Positions 1 through 5,085 of a DNA stretch of 5,085 nucleotides are shown in pieces (position 1 is the first letter of the stretch; every line of letters starts with the position of its first letter). A program made the position numbers and the translations under genes. The notes under the pieces are model-generated. The model was not told the origin of the DNA. It did not search any database and was given only the letters and a program-made list of their open reading frames with translations. The DNA lies in the NCBI GenBank assembly GCA_937902565.1, contig CALFMX010000320.1, positions 1 through 5,085 of the forward strand, in the 5' to 3' direction. The stretch is from an uncultured Spirochaetales bacterium. GTDB lineage: Bacteria > Spirochaetota > Spirochaetia > Sphaerochaetales > Sphaerochaetaceae.

Positions 1-878
1 CCGCCGCACAGCCCGCTCCTGCTCCTGCCACACCCGCCCCGGCCCCGGCTCCCGCTGCTCCTGCCAAGGTTGCAGTCGATGCTGACGCTGTCCTGCTCGC
101 TGCTGCCAAGGAGTACTTCCCGGCCCTCGCGACCAGCAACAACATGATCTCGGCCAAGGACCTCAAAGCCTTGCTTGATGACAACCCCGATGCACTGGTG
201 CTCGTTGACATCCGCTCTGGAGCAGACTTCGAGGCCGGGCACATCGAAGGGGCATACCATAGTGCATGGGCAGATCTGGGCGCAGTCATGGAGAAGATTC
301 CGACCAACCGCCAGGTTGTCATCGTCTGCTACTCCGGACAGACTGCCAGCCAGGCAGGAGGCGCCCTCCGCCTCGCTGGCTTCTCGAACGTCAAGATCCT
401 CACCGGTGGCATGAACGGCTGGAAGAGCGCAGGCTTCGAAGCTGCCGAGACCGGGGCGCGGCCCATGTCCAGCCGCAGCAACGTCTCCTCTCCGAAGGGT
501 GATGAACAGCAGGTCCTCTGGGATGCAGCGAAGGCGTACTTCAAGTCGGTCGGGACCGATGGCAACAAGATGGTCACGGCACAGAACCTGTACGACGCCC
601 TTGAGACCAATCCCAGGGCCTTCAAGGTCATCGACATCCGTGGCGAGAGCGACTTTGCCGAAGGGCACATCCAAGGGGCGACCCACAGTGCGTGGGCACA
701 GTTTGCCTCGGTCATCCCCTCCCTCTCCAAGAGTGAGAAGATCCTCATCGCCTGCTTCTCCGGCCAGACCTCTGGTCAGACCGTCGGCGTGCTGCGTGCG
801 ATGGGCTACGATGCCTACTCCCTGCAGGGTGGCATGAACAACGGCTGGAAGCCGGCCAACCTCCCGTTGGTACAGTAA
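1..878 (+). CDS. Tandem rhodanese-domain protein, 5' end outside the window
   Basis: The frame is open from base 3 to a TAA at 876-878 (291 visible residues), so the gene starts upstream. The ATG at 144 lies inside the first rhodanese domain region and is not the true start. Visible residues 1-22 are a Pro/Ala-rich linker, often found between an N-terminal export signal or lipid anchor and a periplasmic domain; that location is inferred because the N-terminus is missing. Two homologous rhodanese domains follow, at about residues 30-145 and 175-291. Each has an AK-x-YF lead-in, a VDIR or IDIR motif, GHI-x-GA-x-HSAWA, and the active loop C-[YF]-SGQT with Cys at residues 109 (codon 327-329) and 251 (codon 753-755), then GGMN-GWK. 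Rhodaneses transfer sulfane sulfur through a Cys persulfide, and some can carry selenium. Substrate and physiological role are unknown. Domain assignment is secure. Confidence 0.9.
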   Translation, partial: AAQPAPAPATPAPAPAPAAPAKVAVDADAVLLAAAKEYFPALATSNNMISAKDLKALLDDNPDALVLVDIRSGADFEAGHIEGAYHSAWADLGAVMEKIPTNRQVVIVCYSGQTASQAGGALRLAGFSNVKILTGGMNGWKSAGFEAAETGARPMSSRSNVSSPKGDEQQVLWDAAKAYFKSVGTDGNKMVTAQNLYDALETNPRAFKVIDIRGESDFAEGHIQGATHSAWAQFASVIPSLSKSEKILIACFSGQTSGQTVGVLRAMGYDAYSLQGGMNNGWKPANLPLVQ

Positions 879-891
879 CCATGACCTCTAT

Positions 892-915
892 GGGGGACCA
901 CTGCGGTGGTCCCCT
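892..915 (+). other. GC-rich hairpin between the rhodanese gene and selC
   Basis: Bases 893-901 pair perfectly with 906-914 (nine base pairs), plus a G-U pair 892/915, closing a TGCG loop of the stable C(UNCG)G class. It lies 13 bases after the rhodanese stop and ends two bases before the first tRNA base. It resembles an intrinsic terminator stem but is followed by TCTGG rather than a run of T. It may be a weak terminator for the rhodanese transcript, or a leader hairpin that helps define the tRNA 5' processing site. Confidence 0.6.
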
Positions 916-917
916 CT

Positions 918-1006
918 GGAAGCTGATGGGGCCTGGTGGCTCCCGCGGTCTTCAAAACCGTTGGCTGTATCAATAGCAGCGGCAGGTTCGATTCCTGCCT
1001 CTTCCG
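918..1006 (+). tRNA. selC: tRNA-Sec (anticodon UCA)
   Basis: This is the UGA-reading selenocysteine tRNA. The D stem has six base pairs (928-933 with 938-943) and a four-base loop, typical of tRNA-Sec. The anticodon stem 945-949/957-961 holds loop CTTCAAA with anticodon TCA at 952-954. The long variable arm pairs 964-968 with 976-980. The T arm is 982-986/994-998 with loop TTCGATT. The acceptor pairs 918-922 with 1001-1005, and G1006 is the discriminator, as in E. coli. Oddities: acceptor positions 923/1000 and 924/999 are C-U and U-C mismatches, and acceptor plus T stems add up to 12 rather than the canonical 13 layers. CCA does not directly follow G1006; the next bases are TACCA, so CCA is probably added by nucleotidyltransferase. 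selA starts five bases downstream. Identity is very secure; the exact ends are less so. Confidence 0.93.
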
Positions 1007-1010
1007 TACC

Positions 1011-2348
1011 ATGAACGAGTTATATGCCTCTCTTCCACAAGTCGAGACTCTCTTACAACAGGACCGCATCGAGGTGTGGTTCAGCCGGATCAGCCGGCCG
1101 GTTGCCGTTGATGTGGTACGGGAGACCCTGCAGCTCTTTCGCTCCCGTATCGAGAGTGAGCAGCGTGCATTCTCTCCAGAGGAGATCATCGAGGAGTGCG
1201 TAGCCGCCCTTGATGCCGTCTACCAACGCCGGCTCAAGCCTGTGATCAACTGCACCGGTGTGATCATCCACACCAACCTCGGCCGCGCCCCCCTCAGTGC
1301 CAAAAGCTGGCAGGAGGCAGGGCGGTTGAACACCTCCTACACCAACCTCGAGTTCGACCTCTCATCGGGCAAGCGGGGGAAGCGCTCCTCCTTCACCACC
1401 GAGCTCCTTTCGCGGCTGTGCGGCAGCGAGAGCGCCCTGGTGGTCAACAACAACGCCGCGGCCGTCTTCCTGATCCTCTCCACCTTCGCTCGGCGCAAGG
1501 AGGTGATCGTCAGCCGCTCCGAGCTGGTCCAGATCGGCGGTGGCTTCCGTATCCCCGACATCCTCGCCTCCTCCGGGGCCAAGCTCGTCGAGGTGGGGAC
1601 CACCAACATCACCACCATCGACGACTACCTGGAGGCGATCACCGACCGTACGGCAGTGGTACTCAAGGTCCACCGCTCCAACTTCGCCCTGCGCGGCTTC
1701 ACCGAAGAGCCCTCGACCCGCACACTGGCGGCCCATCTGCCGCCCAACATCCTGCTCGTCGTCGACCAGGGGTCGGGGGTGCTCTCAAGCGACATCAAGG
1801 GGGAGACGCCGGTGAGCTCCCATATACGGGATGGGGCCCACCTCGTCTCCTTCTCTGCCGACAAGGCCCTCGGCTCGGTGCAGGGGGGTTGCATCGTCGG
1901 CAACGGAGACCTGGTTGCAAAACTTGCCACGCATCCGCTCTATCGCACCATGAGGGTCGGAAAGACAGTCTCATCCCTGCTCGAGGCCTCCCTGATCGAC
2001 CACCTCAACGGCGTGGGGACCCCTGCCCTCGCCTTTGCCCGACGCAGCGTCGAAGAGCTTGCGGCCATCGGGCACACCATCCTTGGCGCGGTGGCAAGCA
2101 GCCGCCTCTCCCTGGTCGAGGAGACCATGACCCTCGGTGGTGGCAGCACCCCCGACGAGTCCCTTCCCTCCCTCGCCATCCGCCTCGCCTCAGCCAAGCC
2201 GAACAGGGACGCCCAGGTTCTCAGAAGCCGCGAGGTGCCCATCATCACGACCGTCGTCAAGGGGGCCATCCACCTCAACCTCGGTGCCCTTGCCCCCGAG
2301 GAGGCCGGCACGGTCATCTCTGCCCTCAAGGACCTGCTGGAGGCGTAG
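1011..2348 (+). CDS. selA: L-seryl-tRNA(Sec) selenium transferase (selenocysteine synthase)
   Basis: Encodes 445 residues, close to the roughly 460 of E. coli SelA. This cytoplasmic PLP enzyme converts Ser-tRNA(Sec) to Sec-tRNA(Sec) using selenophosphate. The N-terminus LYASLPQVETLL matches the tRNA-binding domain start of the family (LYSQLPAIDRLL in E. coli). Further matches are RPVINCTG-like KPVINCTGVIIHTNLGRAPLS ending near residue 96, NNNAAA (146-151), IGGGFRIPD, VEVGTTN, KVHRSNF and VSFSADKALGSVQGG, whose Lys285 (codon 1863-1865) is the expected PLP Schiff-base lysine. The ATG at 1011 is chosen because homology begins there; the in-frame GTG at 936 would place the start inside the tRNA gene. 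No Shine-Dalgarno sequence precedes the ATG, and upstream bases belong to selC. The TAG stop lies two bases before selB, so the two are translationally adjacent. Confidence 0.95.
   Translation: MNELYASLPQVETLLQQDRIEVWFSRISRPVAVDVVRETLQLFRSRIESEQRAFSPEEIIEECVAALDAVYQRRLKPVINCTGVIIHTNLGRAPLSAKSWQEAGRLNTSYTNLEFDLSSGKRGKRSSFTTELLSRLCGSESALVVNNNAAAVFLILSTFARRKEVIVSRSELVQIGGGFRIPDILASSGAKLVEVGTTNITTIDDYLEAITDRTAVVLKVHRSNFALRGFTEEPSTRTLAAHLPPNILLVVDQGSGVLSSDIKGETPVSSHIRDGAHLVSFSADKALGSVQGGCIVGNGDLVAKLATHPLYRTMRVGKTVSSLLEASLIDHLNGVGTPALAFARRSVEELAAIGHTILGAVASSRLSLVEETMTLGGGSTPDESLPSLAIRLASAKPNRDAQVLRSREVPIITTVVKGAIHLNLGALAPEEAGTVISALKDLLEA
2339..2343 (+). promoter_or_regulatory. Ribosome binding site of selB
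   Basis: GGAGG lies inside the last codons of selA, seven bases before the GTG at 2351. It fixes the selB start, because the frame runs open far upstream as a shadow of selA. SelA and SelB synthesis is probably coupled. Confidence 0.8.
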
Positions 2349-2350
2349 TT

Positions 2351-4159
2351 GTGTACATCATCGGGACAGCCGGCCATGTGGACCATGGCAAATCATCGCT
2401 GGTAGAGGCGCTCACCGGCAGCAACCCCGACCGCCTCCCCCAGGAGAAGGAGCGGTCGCTGACCATCGTCCTCGGCTTTGCCTCCTATACCAACGCCCGG
2501 AACCAACGGATCGGCATCATCGACGTACCGGGCCATGAACGCTTCATCCGCAATATGGTCAGCGGCATCTGGTCACTGGACCTGGCCCTGCTCATCGTCG
2601 CCGCCGATGACGGGTGGATGGAGCAGACCGAGGACCACGCCGCCATCCTCAAGGCGATGGGGGTCACAGAGATCATCGTTGTCATCACCAAGGCGGACCT
2701 CGTCGATGTAGGGCGCCTGGCCACCGTAACAGAGGAGGTCGCTCTCCACTTCGAGGCGATCTTTGACCGGAGGCCGCCGGTGGTGGTCACCAGTGCCCCG
2801 AGTGGACTCGGCATCGAAGCGCTCAAGAGGGCAGTCGATGCCACGCTTGCCCAAAGACTGGAGCACCCCTTTCCCCCCGCCCTCTGCATCGACCGCTCCT
2901 TCATCATCGACGGCATCGGGGCGGTGGCCACCGGCTCGCTGAGGGGGCAAACCCTGCAAGTAGGTGAGCAGGTCACCCTCCTCCCCTCCGGAGTGAAGGC
3001 CAAGGTCAGGACAATCCAATGCTACGGGGAGGCGGCACAGAGGGCGGGCGACGGCACCCGTGTCGCCCTCTCCCTGCAGGGCATCACCAAGGAGCAGCTT
3101 CCCACGGGGGAGGTGATCACCACCACCCCCTCCTTCTACCGTACAAGCCGGCGTGTACACCTCCTGGTCACACCGATTCGCACTGGCGAGCGCCTGAAGC
3201 TCAAACGGGTCGGCGAGGTGGAGATCGCCAGTGCGACCTGGCACGACTGGGCAACAATGCACATCACCGGAGATCGTGAGGGGGAGACGCTGCTCGCTAC
3301 CCTCACACTGGAGGAGGTGAGACCCTGGTACAGCGGAGAGAGCGTGGTCTTGATCAGAAACGGCTCCTCCAAGGTCCTGGCCAAGGGGACGGTCATCACC
3401 GCCGCAGAGCTGGAAAAGGGCGGGCTGAGGAGCCTCGCCGCAATCGTGGCACGGTGCAATGGCCTCCCCCCATCCCTTGCCACCGAGGCGGATCTCTTCC
3501 TCCACCTCAATGGGTACGGCAAGAGTGCAGATCACGGAGCTGTCCGCATGATCGAGGGGGAGACGTTCATCCGTCTCGGGCCGTGGTACCTCAAACAGTC
3601 ACAGCTTGAGGCGTGCGCACAGAAGCTGGCCAGCGACCTTGATGTGCGCCACTCACTCCCGCTCCAGACCTTCAAGCAGGAGAGCGGACTGCCGCTCGAG
3701 TTGGCAGAGCTGGTTGCCTACCACCTCGTGGAGGGGAAGCAGGCTCGCCTCGTTGGGGCGAACCTCGAGGCAGCGGTCCAGCAATCGGCGCTGAGCGCCG
3801 ATGAGGAGGCGCTGCTCAAGAAGATCGAGGGGCAGGGATTTGAGGGGTCTCCGGTGAAGTGGATCGCAAAGGAGGAGCGGACCACTATCACCTCACTGCG
3901 ACAAAAGCAGGAGATCCTCATCGTGGAGGGGAGCTTCGTCTACAGTGAGCGGACCTTTGCCGAGATCGTCTCCCGGATCCTCAAAGGCAAGGCGGTGGGC
4001 ACTACCTTCACCATCGCCGATGCGAGGCAGCACCTCGACCTCAGCCGCAAATACATGATCCCGCTACTCAATACCCTCGAAGATCGAGGCTACGTGCAGA
4101 GAATGGGCGATGTACGCCGGGTTTTGGCCCTGCCGGGGGAGAAAGGGCGCACATTATAG
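2351..4159 (+). CDS. selB: Selenocysteine-specific elongation factor SelB
   Basis: Encodes 602 residues from a GTG start, near the 614 of E. coli SelB. SelB is a GTPase that delivers Sec-tRNA(Sec) to UGA codons carrying a SECIS hairpin. G motifs: GHVDHGKS (8-15), switch I with T38, DVPGHE (58-63), TKAD (113-116), TSAPSG (147-152). EF-Tu-like beta-barrel domains follow at about 175-380, including DRSFIIDGIGAVATGSL. The C-terminal third is the winged-helix array that binds SECIS RNA; its last helix-turn-helix carries DLSRKYMIPLL and GDVRRVL, close to the family signature. Start chosen by homology (VYIIGTAGHVDHGK against MIIATAGHVDHGK) and the GGAGG at 2339-2343. Upstream in-frame sequence back to 1418 is selA read in another frame. 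Oddity: switch I reads RSLTIVLGF where the family usually has RG-x-TI-[D/E]-LGF. TAG stop. Confidence 0.96.
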   Translation: MYIIGTAGHVDHGKSSLVEALTGSNPDRLPQEKERSLTIVLGFASYTNARNQRIGIIDVPGHERFIRNMVSGIWSLDLALLIVAADDGWMEQTEDHAAILKAMGVTEIIVVITKADLVDVGRLATVTEEVALHFEAIFDRRPPVVVTSAPSGLGIEALKRAVDATLAQRLEHPFPPALCIDRSFIIDGIGAVATGSLRGQTLQVGEQVTLLPSGVKAKVRTIQCYGEAAQRAGDGTRVALSLQGITKEQLPTGEVITTTPSFYRTSRRVHLLVTPIRTGERLKLKRVGEVEIASATWHDWATMHITGDREGETLLATLTLEEVRPWYSGESVVLIRNGSSKVLAKGTVITAAELEKGGLRSLAAIVARCNGLPPSLATEADLFLHLNGYGKSADHGAVRMIEGETFIRLGPWYLKQSQLEACAQKLASDLDVRHSLPLQTFKQESGLPLELAELVAYHLVEGKQARLVGANLEAAVQQSALSADEEALLKKIEGQGFEGSPVKWIAKEERTTITSLRQKQEILIVEGSFVYSERTFAEIVSRILKGKAVGTTFTIADARQHLDLSRKYMIPLLNTLEDRGYVQRMGDVRRVLALPGEKGRTL

Positions 4160-4189
4160 TTGTTATATTCTTATCGATACGGTTATAAT
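4160..4189 (+). promoter_or_regulatory. Sigma-70-type promoter for the cytochrome gene
   Basis: A perfect TATAAT lies at 4184-4189. TTGTTA at 4160-4165 matches four of six -35 consensus bases, with an 18-base spacer, so transcription would begin near 4196. The region is conspicuously AT-rich against its GC-rich surroundings and begins directly after the selB stop codon. It suggests the cytochrome has its own transcript apart from selC-selA-selB, giving a leader of about 30 bases. Confidence 0.7.
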
Positions 4190-4216
4190 GAGTCGAACGT
4201 GTATATTTTGGAGTCA

Positions 4217-4224
4217 GGGAGGAG
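4217..4224 (+). promoter_or_regulatory. Shine-Dalgarno sequence of the cytochrome gene
   Basis: GGGAGGAG directly precedes two consecutive ATG codons at 4225 and 4228. The second ATG has the more usual spacing from GGAGG (five bases), so it may be the main start. A second GGAG at 4210-4213 would suit the first ATG. Confidence 0.7.
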
Positions 4225-5085
4225 ATGATGGGAAAAAAACGACTGAGACTGTCCCGCCTAGGCTTGCTCGCACTCAGTGCGCTCTTGCTTGTCGTTGGGG
4301 TTGGATGCAAGAAGAAGGAAGTTGAAGAGGCGCCACAAATCACGGCGCGGTTCACCAACCCGGTTGCCATCGAATCACAGCCAAGCAGCAAGTGTATCGC
4401 CTGTCACACCCAGGTCGGTCCGATCAACAACCTCGCTACCCCTGTCACTGCAGCAGCAGAGACAGGAGGGTGAGCCCCTGCTGCGCCGGAGTTTTCGGCG
4501 CTTGAAAAATTCCTGGTTTCCACTGAGTTCTTGTCCACCGCCCACGGTCAGCTGGGCTGTGTAACCTGTCATGGCGGCAATGGTAATGAGGGTCGTTTCA
4601 CACACGCCCACATCGGGGTCAATCCCGCACCGTCCGCCGATCCTGCTGGAATCTGTGCCCAATGTCACCTGGAGGCCACTGAGACCTATGCCAAGTCGCT
4701 GCACTACTCGGTGCGGGGCTTTGCCAACTCCCTCATTGACTTTGCCGGTGATCCCAATGCCCTTGACGACATACACAAGGGACTCGGGGAGGTCTTCAAC
4801 CTCAACTGCATGAACTGTCACGCCACCTGTGGAGAGTGTCACGTCAGCCGTCCGGACAGCTATGCCGGTGGCCTGATCGACCAGCACCGCTTCTTCAGCC
4901 CCCCGCCGATGGACCAGACCTGCTACGCATGTCACGGTGCACGCAATGCCGGAGAGTTCATGGGAACGGTCGGGTTTACCAAGGACGTCCACTACGAGAT
5001 GGGCTTCACCTGTGTTGACTGTCACGACGTGAGCAACTTCCACGGCACCGGGGCCGAGTTCGACTCGATGTGGGACAAGAGCACC
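4225..5085 (+). CDS. Selenocysteine-containing multiheme cytochrome c lipoprotein, 3' end outside the window
   Basis: 287 codons are visible and the frame is open at the window end. Residues 1-27 form a signal peptide (KKRLRLSR, then a Leu-rich core) ending at VGVGC, which fits a permissive lipobox with lipidated Cys28. Seven CxxCH heme c motifs follow: CIACH (4393-4407), CVTCH (4558-4572), CAQCH (4654-4668), CMNCH (4807-4821), CGECH (4828-4842), CYACH (4921-4935) and CVDCH (5011-5025). An in-frame TGA at 4471-4473 (codon 83) falls between hemes 1 and 2. It is read here as Sec because the downstream part has no start or signal peptide, a SECIS-like hairpin follows, and selC, selA and selB lie directly upstream. 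The protein is probably an envelope electron carrier; partners and substrate are unknown. The start may be 4228. Alternatives are a nonsense-mutated pseudogene or a sequence error. The cytochrome call is secure; the Sec call is strong but inferred. Confidence 0.85.
4471..4473 (+). other. In-frame UGA, predicted selenocysteine codon (Sec83)
   Basis: Local context is AETGG-U-APAAPEF, a small-residue and Pro-rich linker. There is no neighbouring Cys, so it is not a CxxU or UxxC redox pair; the nearest cysteines are heme ligands at residues 60 and 112. The codon would be read by the UCA-anticodon tRNA at 918-1006. Confidence 0.83.
4483..4501 (+). promoter_or_regulatory. Bacterial SECIS element (hairpin)
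   Basis: GCGCCG at 4483-4488 pairs perfectly with CGGCGC at 4496-4501, extended by a G-U pair 4489/4495, closing the five-base loop AGUUU. The loop starts after 16 intervening bases from the UGA. Bacterial SECIS hairpins lie in the coding region just downstream of UGA, with a loop roughly 16 to 37 bases away and a G in the first two loop positions; both hold here. SelB's last winged-helix domain would bind it. There is no T run after it, which argues against a terminator. Confidence 0.8.

Noticed and set aside
936..1010. Upstream GTG start for selA
   Set aside because: These 25 codons lie inside the tRNA-Sec gene and do not match SelA; family homology begins at the ATG at 1011.
1418..2350. 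Long N-terminal extension of SelB in the same open frame
   Set aside because: It is the selA gene read in another frame, rich in Arg/Pro/Gln/His; GGAGG and homology fix the SelB start at 2351.
2573..3535. 320-codon reverse-strand ORF opposite selB
   Set aside because: It is a GC-driven shadow of a clearly recognised SelB gene, with low-complexity composition and no known motifs.
4225..4473. A stand-alone 82-residue lipoprotein ending at the TGA
   Set aside because: It carries a single CxxCH and stops in a linker, while the same frame goes on with six more heme motifs and no new start; Sec read-through explains both halves.
4483..4501. Intrinsic terminator just after the TGA
   Set aside because: The stem is followed by TTGAAAAATTCC with no T run, and coding sequence continues in frame; it fits a SECIS hairpin better.
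4375..5043. 222-codon reverse-strand ORF opposite the cytochrome
   Set aside because: It mirrors the forward codons of a GC-rich gene whose forward frame has seven heme motifs; no recognisable protein is seen on the reverse strand.
4471..5085. Genetic code variant with TGA as Trp or Gly
   Set aside because: A Sec tRNA with UCA anticodon, SelA and SelB are all encoded here, and no other in-frame TGA occurs in the rhodanese, selA or selB genes.

Overview
The window reads as a selenocysteine (Sec) insertion locus from a GC-rich bacterium. The combination of a selC-selA-selB cluster, a Pro/Ala-rich tandem rhodanese protein and a multiheme c-type cytochrome lipoprotein suggests a metal- or sulfur-respiring Desulfuromonadales/Geobacter-like organism. 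That placement is inferred from gene content, not proven. All genes lie on the + strand and fill the window densely, with no gene-free stretch longer than 65 bases.

Layout: (1) 1-878, the 3' part of a gene for a protein with a Pro/Ala-rich linker and two complete rhodanese domains, each with an active-site Cys. (2) 892-915, a perfect GC-rich hairpin. (3) 918-1006, the tRNA for selenocysteine (anticodon UCA, long variable arm). (4) 1011-2348, selA, whose ATG follows the tRNA body with no visible ribosome binding site. (5) 2351-4159, selB, starting at GTG two bases after the selA stop. (6) 4160-4224, an AT-rich gap with a good sigma-70-type promoter and a strong Shine-Dalgarno sequence. (7) 4225-5085 and beyond, a multiheme cytochrome c interrupted by an in-frame TGA at 4471-4473.

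The main result is item 7. Read conventionally it is an 82-residue stub with one heme motif, followed by an orphan stretch with six more CxxCH motifs and no start codon or signal peptide of its own. The two parts are in the same frame. A hairpin with the geometry of a bacterial SECIS element begins nine bases after the TGA, and the genes for the Sec tRNA, Sec synthase and Sec elongation factor lie immediately upstream. The best reading is one selenoprotein: a Sec-containing multiheme cytochrome c lipoprotein with at least seven hemes, cut off by the window end. The other three protein genes end in TAA or TAG, and none of them contains an in-frame TGA.

How the genes fit together: tRNA-Sec is charged with serine, SelA converts Ser-tRNA to Sec-tRNA using selenophosphate, and SelB carries it to the ribosome at UGA codons marked by a SECIS hairpin. 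The cytochrome gene is a likely local client of this machinery. The rhodanese protein may handle sulfur or selenium, but its link to the pathway rests on proximity only.
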